A DNA stretch of 7,461 nucleotides from Endomicrobiia bacterium (GTDB lineage: Bacteria > Elusimicrobiota > Endomicrobiia > Endomicrobiales > Endomicrobiaceae), in NCBI GenBank assembly GCA_025998295.1, contig BNVT01000057.1, positions 1-7,461 on the forward strand. Reading direction: 5' to 3'. The position numbers and the translations under genes are program-made. Below are positions 1 to 5,050 of the stretch, in pieces (the first letter of the stretch is position 1; the number at the start of each line of letters is the position of its first letter). The notes under the pieces were generated by a model. The model saw nothing but the letters and a program-made list of their open reading frames with translations. It was not told the origin of the DNA and searched no databases.

Positions 1-160
1 TATCTATTATTAGCTTTACACCTTCACATTCTTCTTTGATTAAGTCCATTTCGCTTGTTACAATGAGCGGTTGTTGCTGTTTTATCGCTTCTGCTACTGC
101 TTTTTTGGCTTCTTTTGCTGTAAAGTATTTAAGTTCTTCAATGTTACTTTGCTCTTCCAT
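1..160 (-). CDS. Hypothetical protein, 3' end beyond the window
   Basis: A leftward gene begins with ATG at 158-160 and stays open to the window edge, giving 53 residues (MEEQSNIEELKYF...). The start is well supported: GAGGAG (complement of 168-173) lies seven bases upstream. The visible part is charged, with a helical Lys/Glu/Ala-rich stretch around residues 14-27 and then a more hydrophobic segment. I do not recognise a family and see no signal peptide or membrane segment. It directly follows the reading frame at 162-395, whose restored stop would fall just before this ATG, so the two probably form an operon. If the molecule is circular, the frame would continue at position 7461, where a leftward relic begins. 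The rightward frames over this stretch are antisense shadows. Confidence 0.7.
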   Translation of the reverse strand, partial: MEEQSNIEELKYFTAKEAKKAVAEAIKQQQPLIVTSEMDLIKEECEGVKLIID

Positions 161-161
161 T

Positions 162-395
162 TCAAAACTCCTCTTGTTTTTTTATATTTCGCTACTAAAT
201 CCACTACAATATCTCAAACTCGTAAGATCGTGGAAAGATTGCTTCTATATTACCTTTCTGCTTGTGTCCGTGCCATCTTTTGCCTTTAAAACCGTGTTCA
301 ATGCTTTTAGAATTGATTTTAACACTTTGTTTTATGAGAACTAGGGATTTAACATGTATTGGTGTTTTAAACGAATTGAGACCGTTTCCTGCCAT
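162..395 (-). pseudogene. Hypothetical small gene with apparent frame breaks
   Basis: An open frame of 63 codons runs leftward from ATG 393-395 (MAGNGLNSFKTP...) to a TAG at 204-206. Its last codons read PRSYEFEIL. One base out of that frame the sequence continues as DIVVDLVAKYKK. A second shift in the T7 run at 177-183 gives QEEF and a TGA at 162-164, immediately before the next ATG. This reads like one protein of about 77 residues with two compensating single-base indels, ending next to its operon partner. The middle is basic (HGFKGKRWHGHKQK). There is no Shine-Dalgarno site before ATG 393-395 and a TAA lies just upstream in frame, so the start is doubtful. No family recognised. It could also be an intact 63-residue ORF or chance. 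Confidence 0.35.
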
Positions 396-482
396 TTAAC
401 AGGCATATATCTATTCAAAGTGTTGTTGTTGTCGTTAAAGTCTTTCTATATGAAAAAGTCGTTGTCTTTGCCGTTATGGCAG

Positions 483-526
483 TTAGGCTCTGTTTGGGCA
501 AGTAGCCTAAGCGGGGTATCCCCCCG
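483..526. other. Paired inverted repeats, possible oriT or single-strand origin
   Basis: A perfect 7-bp inverted repeat, TTAGGCT (483-489) and AGCCTAA (504-510), encloses a 14-base loop. A GC-rich hairpin, CGGGG (512-516) and CCCCG (522-526), follows directly. GC-rich stems stand out in this AT-rich sequence and lie in a gene-free gap ahead of two leftward genes and beside the replication origin. Plasmid transfer origins and single-strand initiation sites often look like this. No relaxase gene is visible and I cannot match a specific nic sequence, so this is inference from structure and position. Confidence 0.35.
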
Positions 527-575
527 AAATAGCTGTAAAGCTTTTGCTTTTATCTGTTGTGTTGTTGCAATTATA

Positions 576-608
576 GCAAGTGCCGGATTTTTAAGACCGG
601 CAACTTGC
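576..608. repeat. Long imperfect hairpin beside the iterons
   Basis: GCAAGTGCCGG (576-586) pairs with CCGGCAACTTGC (597-608) with one bulged A and a 10-base AT-rich loop. It is the strongest hairpin in the window. Neither strand has a T-tract after the stem, so it is a poor intrinsic terminator. It sits between the inverted repeats at 483-526 and the AT-only stretch at 614-634, so it more likely belongs to the origin or transfer region, or to a structured RNA. Confidence 0.5.
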
Positions 609-613
609 ATGTG

Positions 614-634
614 TTATATATATTATATATATTA
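614..634. other. AT-only stretch, likely DNA unwinding element
   Basis: Twenty-one consecutive A/T bases, mostly alternating TA, lie 18 bp before the first iteron. Iteron origins typically have such an easily melted stretch next to the initiator sites. The role is inferred from position and composition; no clear DnaA box was seen nearby. Confidence 0.5.
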
Positions 635-652
635 GGCTGTTTTTCACTCTTG

Positions 653-762
653 TTTTGTGGTTGATTACCCCACCTTTTGTGGTTGATTACCCCACCTTTT
701 GTGGTTGATTACCCCACCTTTTGTGGTTGATTACCCCACCTTTTGTGGTTGATTACCCCACC
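653..762. repeat. Five tandem 22-bp iterons, replication origin
   Basis: Five perfect 22-bp direct repeats lie head to tail at 653-674, 675-696, 697-718, 719-740 and 741-762. Each is TTTT followed by GTGGTTGATTACCCCAC and C. A GTGG/CCAC dyad with a 9-bp centre lies within each unit. The spacing is about two helical turns, so initiators would bind on the same face. This is the classic iteron array bound by winged-helix Rep proteins in theta-replicating plasmids, where it sets both initiation and copy number. Unusually, it lies beyond the relBE locus, about 630 bp past the 3' end of the visible rep gene, rather than directly before rep. Absence of any divergence between units implies recent homogenisation or strong constraint. 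Confidence 0.9.
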
Positions 763-789
763 TTTTTGCGATTTTTTGTTGTTAAATAT

Positions 790-805
790 GCTATACTTGT
801 ATAGC
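790..805 (+). promoter_or_regulatory. relBE promoter and palindromic operator
   Basis: GCTATAC (790-796) and GTATAGC (799-805) form a perfect 7-bp inverted repeat with a 2-bp centre, 24 bp before the relB start. It contains TATACT (792-797), a good -10 box; no convincing -35 is visible at 17 bp. A palindrome over the -10 suits autorepression by the ribbon-helix-helix antitoxin, as is usual for relBE operons. Confidence 0.65.
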
Positions 806-828
806 AGTAAAAATAGAGTGAGGTGCAA

Positions 829-1053
829 ATGCAACAGATTAATATTAGGGTAGATGATACGCTCGTAAGTAGACTAGAACGTCTTACAAAGCGGACGGGA
901 CGTACCAAGAGTTTTTATGTCAAAGAGGCACTCAAGGAGCATTTGGAGGATTTGGAGGACGCCTACATTGCTAAGCAACGACTTGATGATATTGATAGCG
1001 GAAAAACAAAGACTGTTTCTTGGGAAACTCTAAAAGAACGTAATAACTTATAA
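829..1053 (+). CDS. relB: RelB-type ribbon-helix-helix antitoxin
   Basis: This encodes a 74-residue antitoxin (MQQINIRVDD...) that should bind operator DNA as a dimer and neutralise the RelE protein made from the overlapping frame. Residues 1-40 fit the ribbon-helix-helix pattern: a short strand (INIRV), a first helix with LVSRLERL, then TGRTKSFYVKEAL for the turn and second helix. The acidic C-terminal half (LEDLEDAYIAKQRLDD...) would be the toxin-binding segment. ATG 829 is preferred because GAGG at 820-823 lies five bases upstream; an in-frame GTG at 823 lies within that site. The stop TAA at 1051-1053 falls inside the inferred toxin reading frame, the usual coupled arrangement. The palindrome at 790-805 is its likely operator. 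Confidence 0.88.
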   Translation: MQQINIRVDDTLVSRLERLTKRTGRTKSFYVKEALKEHLEDLEDAYIAKQRLDDIDSGKTKTVSWETLKERNNL

Positions 1054-1306
1054 AATTGATTTTGAAGAAAATGCCAGTAGAGCTTTTGACGGTTTAGACA
1101 AATCAACTCAAAAATTAATTGCTAAATTCCTTGATCGCTGCCAATTATTGGAAAATCCACGTTGTTTTAGAAAAGCATTGCAGCATAATTTATATGGTTT
1201 GTGGTGTTATCGTATAGGCAAGTATAGACTAATTGCCAACATTCAAGATGATATTTTACTGATTTTGATTGTAGATGTAGGTAAACGTGATAAGATTTAC
1301 AGTTAG
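1043..1306 (+). CDS. relE: RelE-family toxin with ATA at its expected start
   Basis: The frame reads TYKIDFEENASRAF at its N-terminus and ends in DVGKRDKIYS, 87 residues counting the first ATA codon. This is a complete RelE/ParE-fold toxin, a family of ribosome-dependent mRNA endonucleases. The core GLWCYRIGKYRLI is typical. The terminal VGKR (Arg 82) and Tyr 86 match the positions of catalytic Arg 81 and Tyr 87 of E. coli RelE. It overlaps relB by 11 bases, as expected. The odd point is the start: the codon where family members begin (M-T-Y-K) is ATA at 1043-1045. No ATG, GTG or TTG lies between the upstream in-frame TAA (1031-1033) and mid-gene. Either ATA is used weakly or a G-to-A change silenced the toxin. 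The remainder has no stop or frameshift. Confidence 0.78.
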   Translation: MTYKIDFEENASRAFDGLDKSTQKLIAKFLDRCQLLENPRCFRKALQHNLYGLWCYRIGKYRLIANIQDDILLILIVDVGKRDKIYS

Positions 1307-1388
1307 TTTCTACCGTGTGCTATTTGTATTTAAATAATTTAGGAAATAATTCCATTGATTAAATTTAAAAAAATTTGAGTTTATGAGC

Positions 1389-2417
1389 TTATTTAAATAA
1401 TTTTTGTTTTTTTATACTTTCGTTCACTTGTGATTTATCATATTCGTGGAATATAAAAATAACAGATAGGGTCTTAAAGTTTTTATATTTCATATACTCT
1501 CCGCATTTGAGTTGTTCTCCTGTTAATGGTTTGCTTTTTAAGTTGCAATAATATATTGATTTGAAATACCCGTAACTTTCTATTTCATCAATTGCTCTAT
1601 CTAGCGGTTCAACAATTTCGCGATTATAGTGACGGTCATTACTATCATTTAATTCGCATATTGTGGGTATAGTATTCGTCTTTTCTAATAATTTTTCTAT
1701 GCTTATCAATACACAATTCTCACGTTTTTTTATTTGTTGTATTCTGTACAACTCACAGATATACCTCGTTATTTGATAGGCTGTGTCGGAATATTGCCCT
1801 ATGTTGTTTGGATATTGCGCTATATATTGTTGCGGTATATATCTTAAAAAATTATCAGAAAATTGCAATTTTACTACCCCATTTCGATAGTCGTATTTGT
1901 CTAATATGGTCATATTGAACCCTGTTTCGCAAGAGATTTGTTTTTTGTTGTAGCGTGTAAAAGTAAAAGTATGGTTAGAATGTAATAATATTTGGGATGA
2001 ACTTATCATTATATCTTTTGCGTGTTTCTTATCTTTTATCCCAAAAAACTCTTTTATTTCTTTTTGTTTAATTATTATTGTTCTGTCTATGCTGTTTATG
2101 TCTTCAAGCGGTGTCTTTGATGGTATTTGTCGGGATGTCTTTTTTAAAACAAATAATAAAAATTTATTGGTATTGATGTTTAAACCGCATCTCAATTTAT
2201 CATAATCAAGCTGTAACTGATAATTGCCGTCATTAAATAATTCCACTGGCTTATTGTTTATCGTTCCTTTTTGTCCACTCTTTTTTCTTAGTGCCATAAA
2301 ACTGGAGAGCTGTGGGCTTTGATATGCACAAAAATCTTGTCGGTTTTCTAATAGTGGTGTGTCAAAATCAGGCTTTACATCAAGTTCTATACTATCTTTT
2401 TCATTTTCTTGTGTCAT
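1389..2417 (-). CDS. rep: Plasmid replication initiator, winged-helix Rep
   Basis: A 342-residue protein likely to bind the iterons at 653-762 and open the origin. Residues about 65-160 resemble the first winged helix of small-plasmid initiators (KLRCGLNINTNKFLLFVLKK, then IIIKQKEIKEFFGI). Residues about 208-325 resemble the second: YQITRYICELYRI, a VLISIEKLLEK segment, then REIVEPLDRAIDEIE and a strand-rich end. This is the Rep_3/RepB pattern, called by eye. A longer frame opens upstream at 2495, but ATG 2415-2417 is preferred because it overlaps the stop of the preceding gene as ATGA and has AGAAG upstream, implying translational coupling. The C-terminus is lysine-rich. It contains no tryptophan. 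No terminator is obvious between this gene and convergent relE. Confidence 0.8.
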   Translation of the reverse strand: MTQENEKDSIELDVKPDFDTPLLENRQDFCAYQSPQLSSFMALRKKSGQKGTINNKPVELFNDGNYQLQLDYDKLRCGLNINTNKFLLFVLKKTSRQIPSKTPLEDINSIDRTIIIKQKEIKEFFGIKDKKHAKDIMISSSQILLHSNHTFTFTRYNKKQISCETGFNMTILDKYDYRNGVVKLQFSDNFLRYIPQQYIAQYPNNIGQYSDTAYQITRYICELYRIQQIKKRENCVLISIEKLLEKTNTIPTICELNDSNDRHYNREIVEPLDRAIDEIESYGYFKSIYYCNLKSKPLTGEQLKCGEYMKYKNFKTLSVIFIFHEYDKSQVNESIKKQKLFK

Positions 2418-3349
2418 TGTGGTTCTTCTTGTGCAGTAAAGAGTTCTATAAAATATAAAGCATCCTTTTGAAATACTTCTCTTTTTTTTAACCAATCTTT
2501 CGCTAGGGCAATGGTATTATCTGATATGTGCCATGTTATCTCTATTGGTTCAAAAACCTTCTTTAGTATTTCTAGTTTCTTTGCTTGTTTGTCTTTGGAG
2601 ACGTAGTCATTAATATTTGAAGCAGTCGTTTTTATAGAGTCGTTTATCGCTTCCATATTTTTGTAAAGCGAACGCATCCTTACTTGTAGTATGTTTAGTG
2701 CATTAATCTTTAGGTAGTCTGCAATCAATTCAATAGCCTTACAATACCCACGTGTAAAATAAAATTCTTCTAATAAAATAGTTCTTGCTGATTTTATACT
2801 CTCTATTTCCTGTTCCTTTTCTTTGTTTTCTGTAAATTTATCAAGCGTATCTAAACGAGAATACAGATGAGAGTCTATTTTGGGATAGATTAACGTAATA
2901 TGATGGGATATGAATTCTGCGGTATTTATCCTTTTGACCGTTTCGCTAATTTTTACGCCTCTATAAAAAAAGGATTGTTGATGTGCTGTTGCTAATGCGT
3001 GCGCTCTTAAGAGCCACTGCCAAATTGCGTGATATTTTAAGTACATGAGTTTGTTAGTTTCAGTGAAATTTTGCAATTTTTGGTTATGGATCTTAATTAT
3101 TTTTTGCCATTTGCTAGCCTCTTTGACAGTCGGTTTGGACTTTGCATTTTTTACCAAGTTGTATACTAGTGTTTTACCTGCTTCCTCGCCAGTCCATTTA
3201 CGTTTTTTCAAAAGCCTTGTTATATAGGCTGTTGCTTCTTTTGTTGCAGCATCTTGAGTGATTTCCTGTTTTATTCCATCACTGTCCATTTGTTTTTTGA
3301 TATCTGATTCAGTAAGTTCGTCTTGGTCTTTGACGTGGTCTAGTCCCAC
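2414..3349 (-). CDS. Hypothetical 311-residue protein coupled to Rep
   Basis: An intact, mostly helical, highly charged protein that I do not recognise. It starts with GTG (3347-3349); AAGGA five bases upstream (complement of 3355-3359) supports this. The N-terminal 35 residues are acidic and low in structure. A basic segment with ITRLLKKRKWTGEEAGKTL follows at about 43-61. A tryptophan-rich helix (KYHAIWQWLLRAHALATAHQ) lies near 105-124, and the rest is amphipathic helix with coiled-coil-like stretches around 165-190 and 225-265. There is no signal peptide or membrane span. Its TGA overlaps the rep ATG (ATGA), so it is made with Rep and may help in replication, copy control or partition; that is inferred only from coupling. 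It is one of the few intact genes in a damaged operon, which suggests selection. Confidence 0.75.
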   Translation of the reverse strand: MGLDHVKDQDELTESDIKKQMDSDGIKQEITQDAATKEATAYITRLLKKRKWTGEEAGKTLVYNLVKNAKSKPTVKEASKWQKIIKIHNQKLQNFTETNKLMYLKYHAIWQWLLRAHALATAHQQSFFYRGVKISETVKRINTAEFISHHITLIYPKIDSHLYSRLDTLDKFTENKEKEQEIESIKSARTILLEEFYFTRGYCKAIELIADYLKINALNILQVRMRSLYKNMEAINDSIKTTASNINDYVSKDKQAKKLEILKKVFEPIEITWHISDNTIALAKDWLKKREVFQKDALYFIELFTAQEEPQ

Positions 3350-3365
3350 TTTATTCCTTCCCCAC

Positions 3366-3563
3366 TTAAAAATCTTTTAATTCTCCCTCAAGTTCTTCAT
3401 ATGTCATCTTAAGTACTTTTCTTATTTTTAAAACAAGATAATTATGGGCATCGTTTCTGTTAACAGCTATAACGATGTTTATCTATTTGAGTATATCATT
3501 TCTATAAATTACATGACTTCCTTCTTATCCATCCTTATAGAGATCATTTCATTTGCTTTTTAT
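3366..3563 (-). pseudogene. HicA-like toxin relic with three nonsense codons
   Basis: One leftward frame of 66 codons, ending in TAA at 3366-3368 just before the 311-residue gene, contains LYKDG, then EGSHVIYRN, then IVIAVNRNDAHNYLVLKIRK and a final MTYEELEGELKDF. The GSH motif with a following aromatic, a basic middle and a C-terminal EEL helix is the HicA (YcfA) pattern, where the histidine is catalytic for mRNA cleavage. The frame is broken by TGA at 3549-3551, TAA at 3525-3527 and TAG at 3483-3485. The TAA sits where HicA usually has tryptophan (DGW). About ten residues seem missing before GSH. The start position reads ATA (3561-3563). No hicB is recognisable nearby. Family assignment is by motif and moderate; loss of function is clear. 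Confidence 0.5.
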
Positions 3564-3691
3564 AAATTTTATTAACTTGCTTTGTTTAAAGTTCTAACAC
3601 CGATACTAGTCTGCGCAACTAATTGAAAAAATATAATTAAATGCATTATCGTAAGAATGATAGGGAATGGAACTCTTTCTTTGATATAACC

Positions 3692-3955
3692 CTAGCTTTT
3701 TTCACAAATTTCCAACCCATATTTTTCGAGTTCTTCTATTAGATTTAAATTTTCATTAACAGTTTTTATTCAAAACTCGAGTAAATCTTTTTAAACATTT
3801 CTTTAGCATGCAATAAATCTTTACTAGTATTACTATCAGTAAAGATGGATATTTCGCAGCAACCTTTTTATACTTTTGGTCATAGAAGAACTGCGCATTT
3901 AGTTTGGCTTCTGGTATTTGTCATTCTTCAAAACTATTTTGCTTGGTGTTTTTAT
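3692..3955 (-). pseudogene. Frameshifted hypothetical gene
   Basis: Protein-like sequence runs leftward through three frames: KTPSKIVLKNDKYQ, then IPEAKLNAQFFYDQKYKK and VAAKYP, then IFTDSNTSKDLLHAKEMF with KKIYSSFE, then KTVNENLNLIEELEKYGLEI ending CEKS and TAG (3692-3694). Stitched together it would be about 88 residues, charged and helical, of no family I recognise. The expected start (3953-3955) reads ATA, yet AAGGAG lies five bases upstream and the codon overlaps the stop of the 45-residue gene, exactly as a coupled start should. At least three indels separate the pieces. The 128 bases between this relic and the HicA-like one (3564-3691) hold only short, broken frames, one with a possible helix-turn-helix-like stretch (QTSIGVRTL). 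Confidence 0.4.
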
Positions 3956-4089
3956 ATTAACTCCTTAACATCTACCACTTTGCTAGAAATCTTTCCACAA
4001 TCCCGACATGCTTGTATGCTGTATGTTTTAGGCTCTCTTAACTCTTCCTTGGGATTTTCACCTATTTTTCCCACATTTTTGCCCTCCAT
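3952..4089 (-). CDS. Small CxxC protein, 45 residues
   Basis: An intact short leftward frame (MEGKNVGKIGEN...) ends in TAA at 3952-3954. It carries a single ACRDCGKIS motif at residues 27-35, a CxxC like half of a zinc ribbon, in a charged and otherwise featureless protein. One CxxC is too few for a complete zinc site, so a dimer would be needed. An in-frame GTG six codons in (4072-4074) has GGAGG about nine bases upstream and may be the true start, giving 40 residues; ATG 4087-4089 has no clear ribosome site. It lies 23 bp after the phage-type relic and ends against the next gene, with AAGGAG just before its stop, so it fits an operon of short genes. The long rightward frame over it is antisense. 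Function unknown. Confidence 0.5.
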   Translation of the reverse strand: MEGKNVGKIGENPKEELREPKTYSIQACRDCGKISSKVVDVKELI

Positions 4090-4112
4090 GGTAATTTATT
4101 TAACTTCTTAAT

Positions 4113-4482
4113 TTATGCTGAAAAACTTGCCTGCCAAAGACCTTGACAGCTTGCGACTGTCGCTTTTGTTTCCTTTATGGTCATGGTCTTGTTCTCGTAG
4201 TCGCTTTGCGCCATTTGCTTGATGTTTCCATGTAGCAAATCTGTAGTTATCTGCATAGACAAGACTGCTTCTGCTATCTCTTTGTATCTTCGTTTCTGCC
4301 TTCTAGCTTCCCCCTGATGCTATTTGTGCAATTCTAGCTTGTTCTTGAGCTCGCTCGGGGTTCGTTGGTCGTCTGGTACTAGATTTCCTTCGTTTGTAAT
4401 ACTTCTCCTTAATTTAATGCCGTTATAGCTACTTGTTATAGCTTTCTTTACGGATTTGCTTTTGTTTATTTGTTAGTTCCAT
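4113..4482 (-). pseudogene. Phage-type gene relic (DUF5681-like)
   Basis: Leftward coding sequence is recognisable but broken. It opens with ATG 4480-4482 (MELTNKQKQIRKESYNK), meets three stops, then continues in the same frame as STRRPTNPERAQEQARIAQI and ASG. A single extra G in the G5 run (complement of 4310-4314) shifts the frame; removing it restores EARRQKRRYKEIAEAVLSMQ and a further 40 or so residues to TAA at 4113-4115. The pattern NPE-R, then arginine-rich ASGEARRQKRRYKEIAEA, resembles a short basic family common in prophages beside terminase or DNA-packaging genes (DUF5681-like; I name it by resemblance only). Restored length is about 122 residues. Alternatively two separate small genes are fused here, since an AAGGAG site lies inside the damaged part. 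Confidence 0.42.
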
Positions 4483-4517
4483 CTAGATAAATTATTGCCC
4501 AAATTGCACTTAAACAC

Positions 4518-4648
4518 CAAGACTAGTATTGTCCATAAACAGCATGCATAAAGCTATCCATAAAGTCATTTGTAAAACCACCATATATAATGCCAGTTAT
4601 GCTTAATATCAAGACTAGTATTGTCCATAAACAGCATGCATAAAGCTA
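4518..4648. repeat. 39-bp direct repeats, period 92 bp
   Basis: An identical 39-bp sequence occurs at 4518-4556 and 4610-4648, containing AGTATTGTCCATAAACAGCA. A third partial copy, TAGTATTGTCCATGAACA, lies at 4712-4729 (17 of 18 bases match). Read leftward, the repeats encode the shared end SFMHAVYGQY of a membrane peptide, so they mark a tandem gene-segment duplication. Copy two carries an extra GCTA just after the repeat (4649-4652). Confidence 0.85.
4523..4645 (-). pseudogene. Duplicated copy of small membrane protein, no start
   Basis: This frame encodes LWTILVLILSITGIIYGG, then FTNDFMDSFMHAVYGQY and TAG at 4523-4525. It has one strong membrane span (WTILVLILSITGIIYG). It is in the same frame as, and separated only by a TAG (4646-4648) from, the 49-residue frame upstream. 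The GCTA insertion accounts for that TAG: without it the upstream copy would end in the same DSFMHAVYGQY. It has no start codon or ribosome site of its own, so it is a duplicate segment rather than an independent gene. Holin-like or phage-type small membrane proteins have similar size, but nothing assigns a function. Confidence 0.4.
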
Positions 4649-4795
4649 GCTATCCATCGAGGAGCATATATAAAGCCAATTACAAAGAAAATTATGTATA
4701 ATACTTGAGAGTAGTATTGTCCATGAACATAATACCCATATCGTAAATCTTACAAACTTAAGTAGTTTACCACTAATAATCTTTTCAGTGTCCAT
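4646..4795 (-). CDS. Small membrane protein, 49 residues, altered C-terminus
   Basis: ATG 4793-4795 has AGGAG seven bases upstream (complement of 4803-4807) and overlaps the stop of the previous frame as TAATG, so initiation is well supported. The product begins MDTEKIISGKLLKFVRFTIW and has a hydrophobic stretch over about residues 16-45 (VRFTIWVLCSWTILLSSIIH), with a positively charged N-terminal side. It ends at a TAG made by a 4-bp GCTA insertion. In another frame the second half reads IIFFVIGFIYAPRWIASF and MHAVYGQY, closer to the downstream duplicate and more membrane-like, which suggests a frameshift near 4690-4710. So translation probably still starts here, but the original C-terminus is lost. 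Function unknown. Confidence 0.42.
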   Translation of the reverse strand: MDTEKIISGKLLKFVRFTIWVLCSWTILLSSIIHNFLCNWLYICSSMDS

Positions 4796-4909
4796 TACGT
4801 CGCTCCTTTTAGTCTTTTTAGATTATTTTGTCTAAATTCACCTGCTTTGTTTTATAGTTTTTCAACGTCTGTTAATGTTATTTTGCAAGTATTCAAGCCT
4901 TTCTTCCAT
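4795..4909 (-). pseudogene. Short helical protein relic heading the operon
   Basis: Leftward sequence reads MEERLEYLQ from ATG 4907-4909, shifts by one base, then continues ITLTDVEKL, a TAA, and NKAGEFRQNNLKRLKGAT before TAA at 4795-4797. Stitched together this would be a 38-residue charged helical protein. Its stop overlaps the ATG of the membrane protein as TAATG, the kind of coupling used by the intact genes downstream, which argues that it was once translated. No family recognised and no ribosome site before the first ATG. It lies about 70 bp after the predicted promoter start, so it would be the first gene in the transcript. Confidence 0.35.
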
Positions 4910-4958
4910 ACTATATGCATTTACTTGTGTGCTTGTTGTAAACTTCTAACAAATACCA

Positions 4959-5011
4959 TGATTAAATTATCAATGTTTGGATATCATAACTGATTAAATT
5001 ATCAATACCAA
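4959..5011 (-). promoter_or_regulatory. Leftward operon promoter with two operator-like repeats
   Basis: On the minus strand TTGGTA (5011-5006), a 17-bp spacer and TATGAT (4988-4983) make a good sigma-70 promoter. The 16-bp sequence TGATTAAATTATCAAT occurs twice, at 4991-5006 filling the spacer and at 4959-4974 just past the expected start near 4976. Its core TGAT-N6-ATCA is a dyad. Two identical dyads, one over and one after the promoter and 32 bp apart (about three helical turns), look like cooperative repressor sites. The regulator is not identified. The leftward genes from 4909 down to rep could all be read from here. Confidence 0.55.
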
Positions 5012-5050
5012 TGTTTAGATACATACCAGCTAACTTATTAAATAATATTT

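Noticed and set aside
36..344. Rightward 102-codon frame
   Set aside because: It lies antisense to the leftward frames at 1-160 and 162-395, which have a strong ribosome site and protein-like composition; its Leu/Phe/Ser-rich product is typical of an antisense shadow.
576..608. Hairpin as intrinsic terminator
   Set aside because: The stem is strong but neither strand has a following T-tract.
354..635. Rightward 93-codon frame
   Set aside because: It runs through the inverted repeats and the AT-only stretch, ends in YIYYIY from TA repeats, and has no ribosome site.
653..762. Iterons as a CRISPR array
   Set aside because: The 22-bp units abut with no spacers between them and no cas genes are present.
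3845..4111. Rightward 88-codon frame
   Set aside because: Antisense to the 45-residue CxxC gene and the adjacent relic, both of which have operon-like spacing on the other strand.
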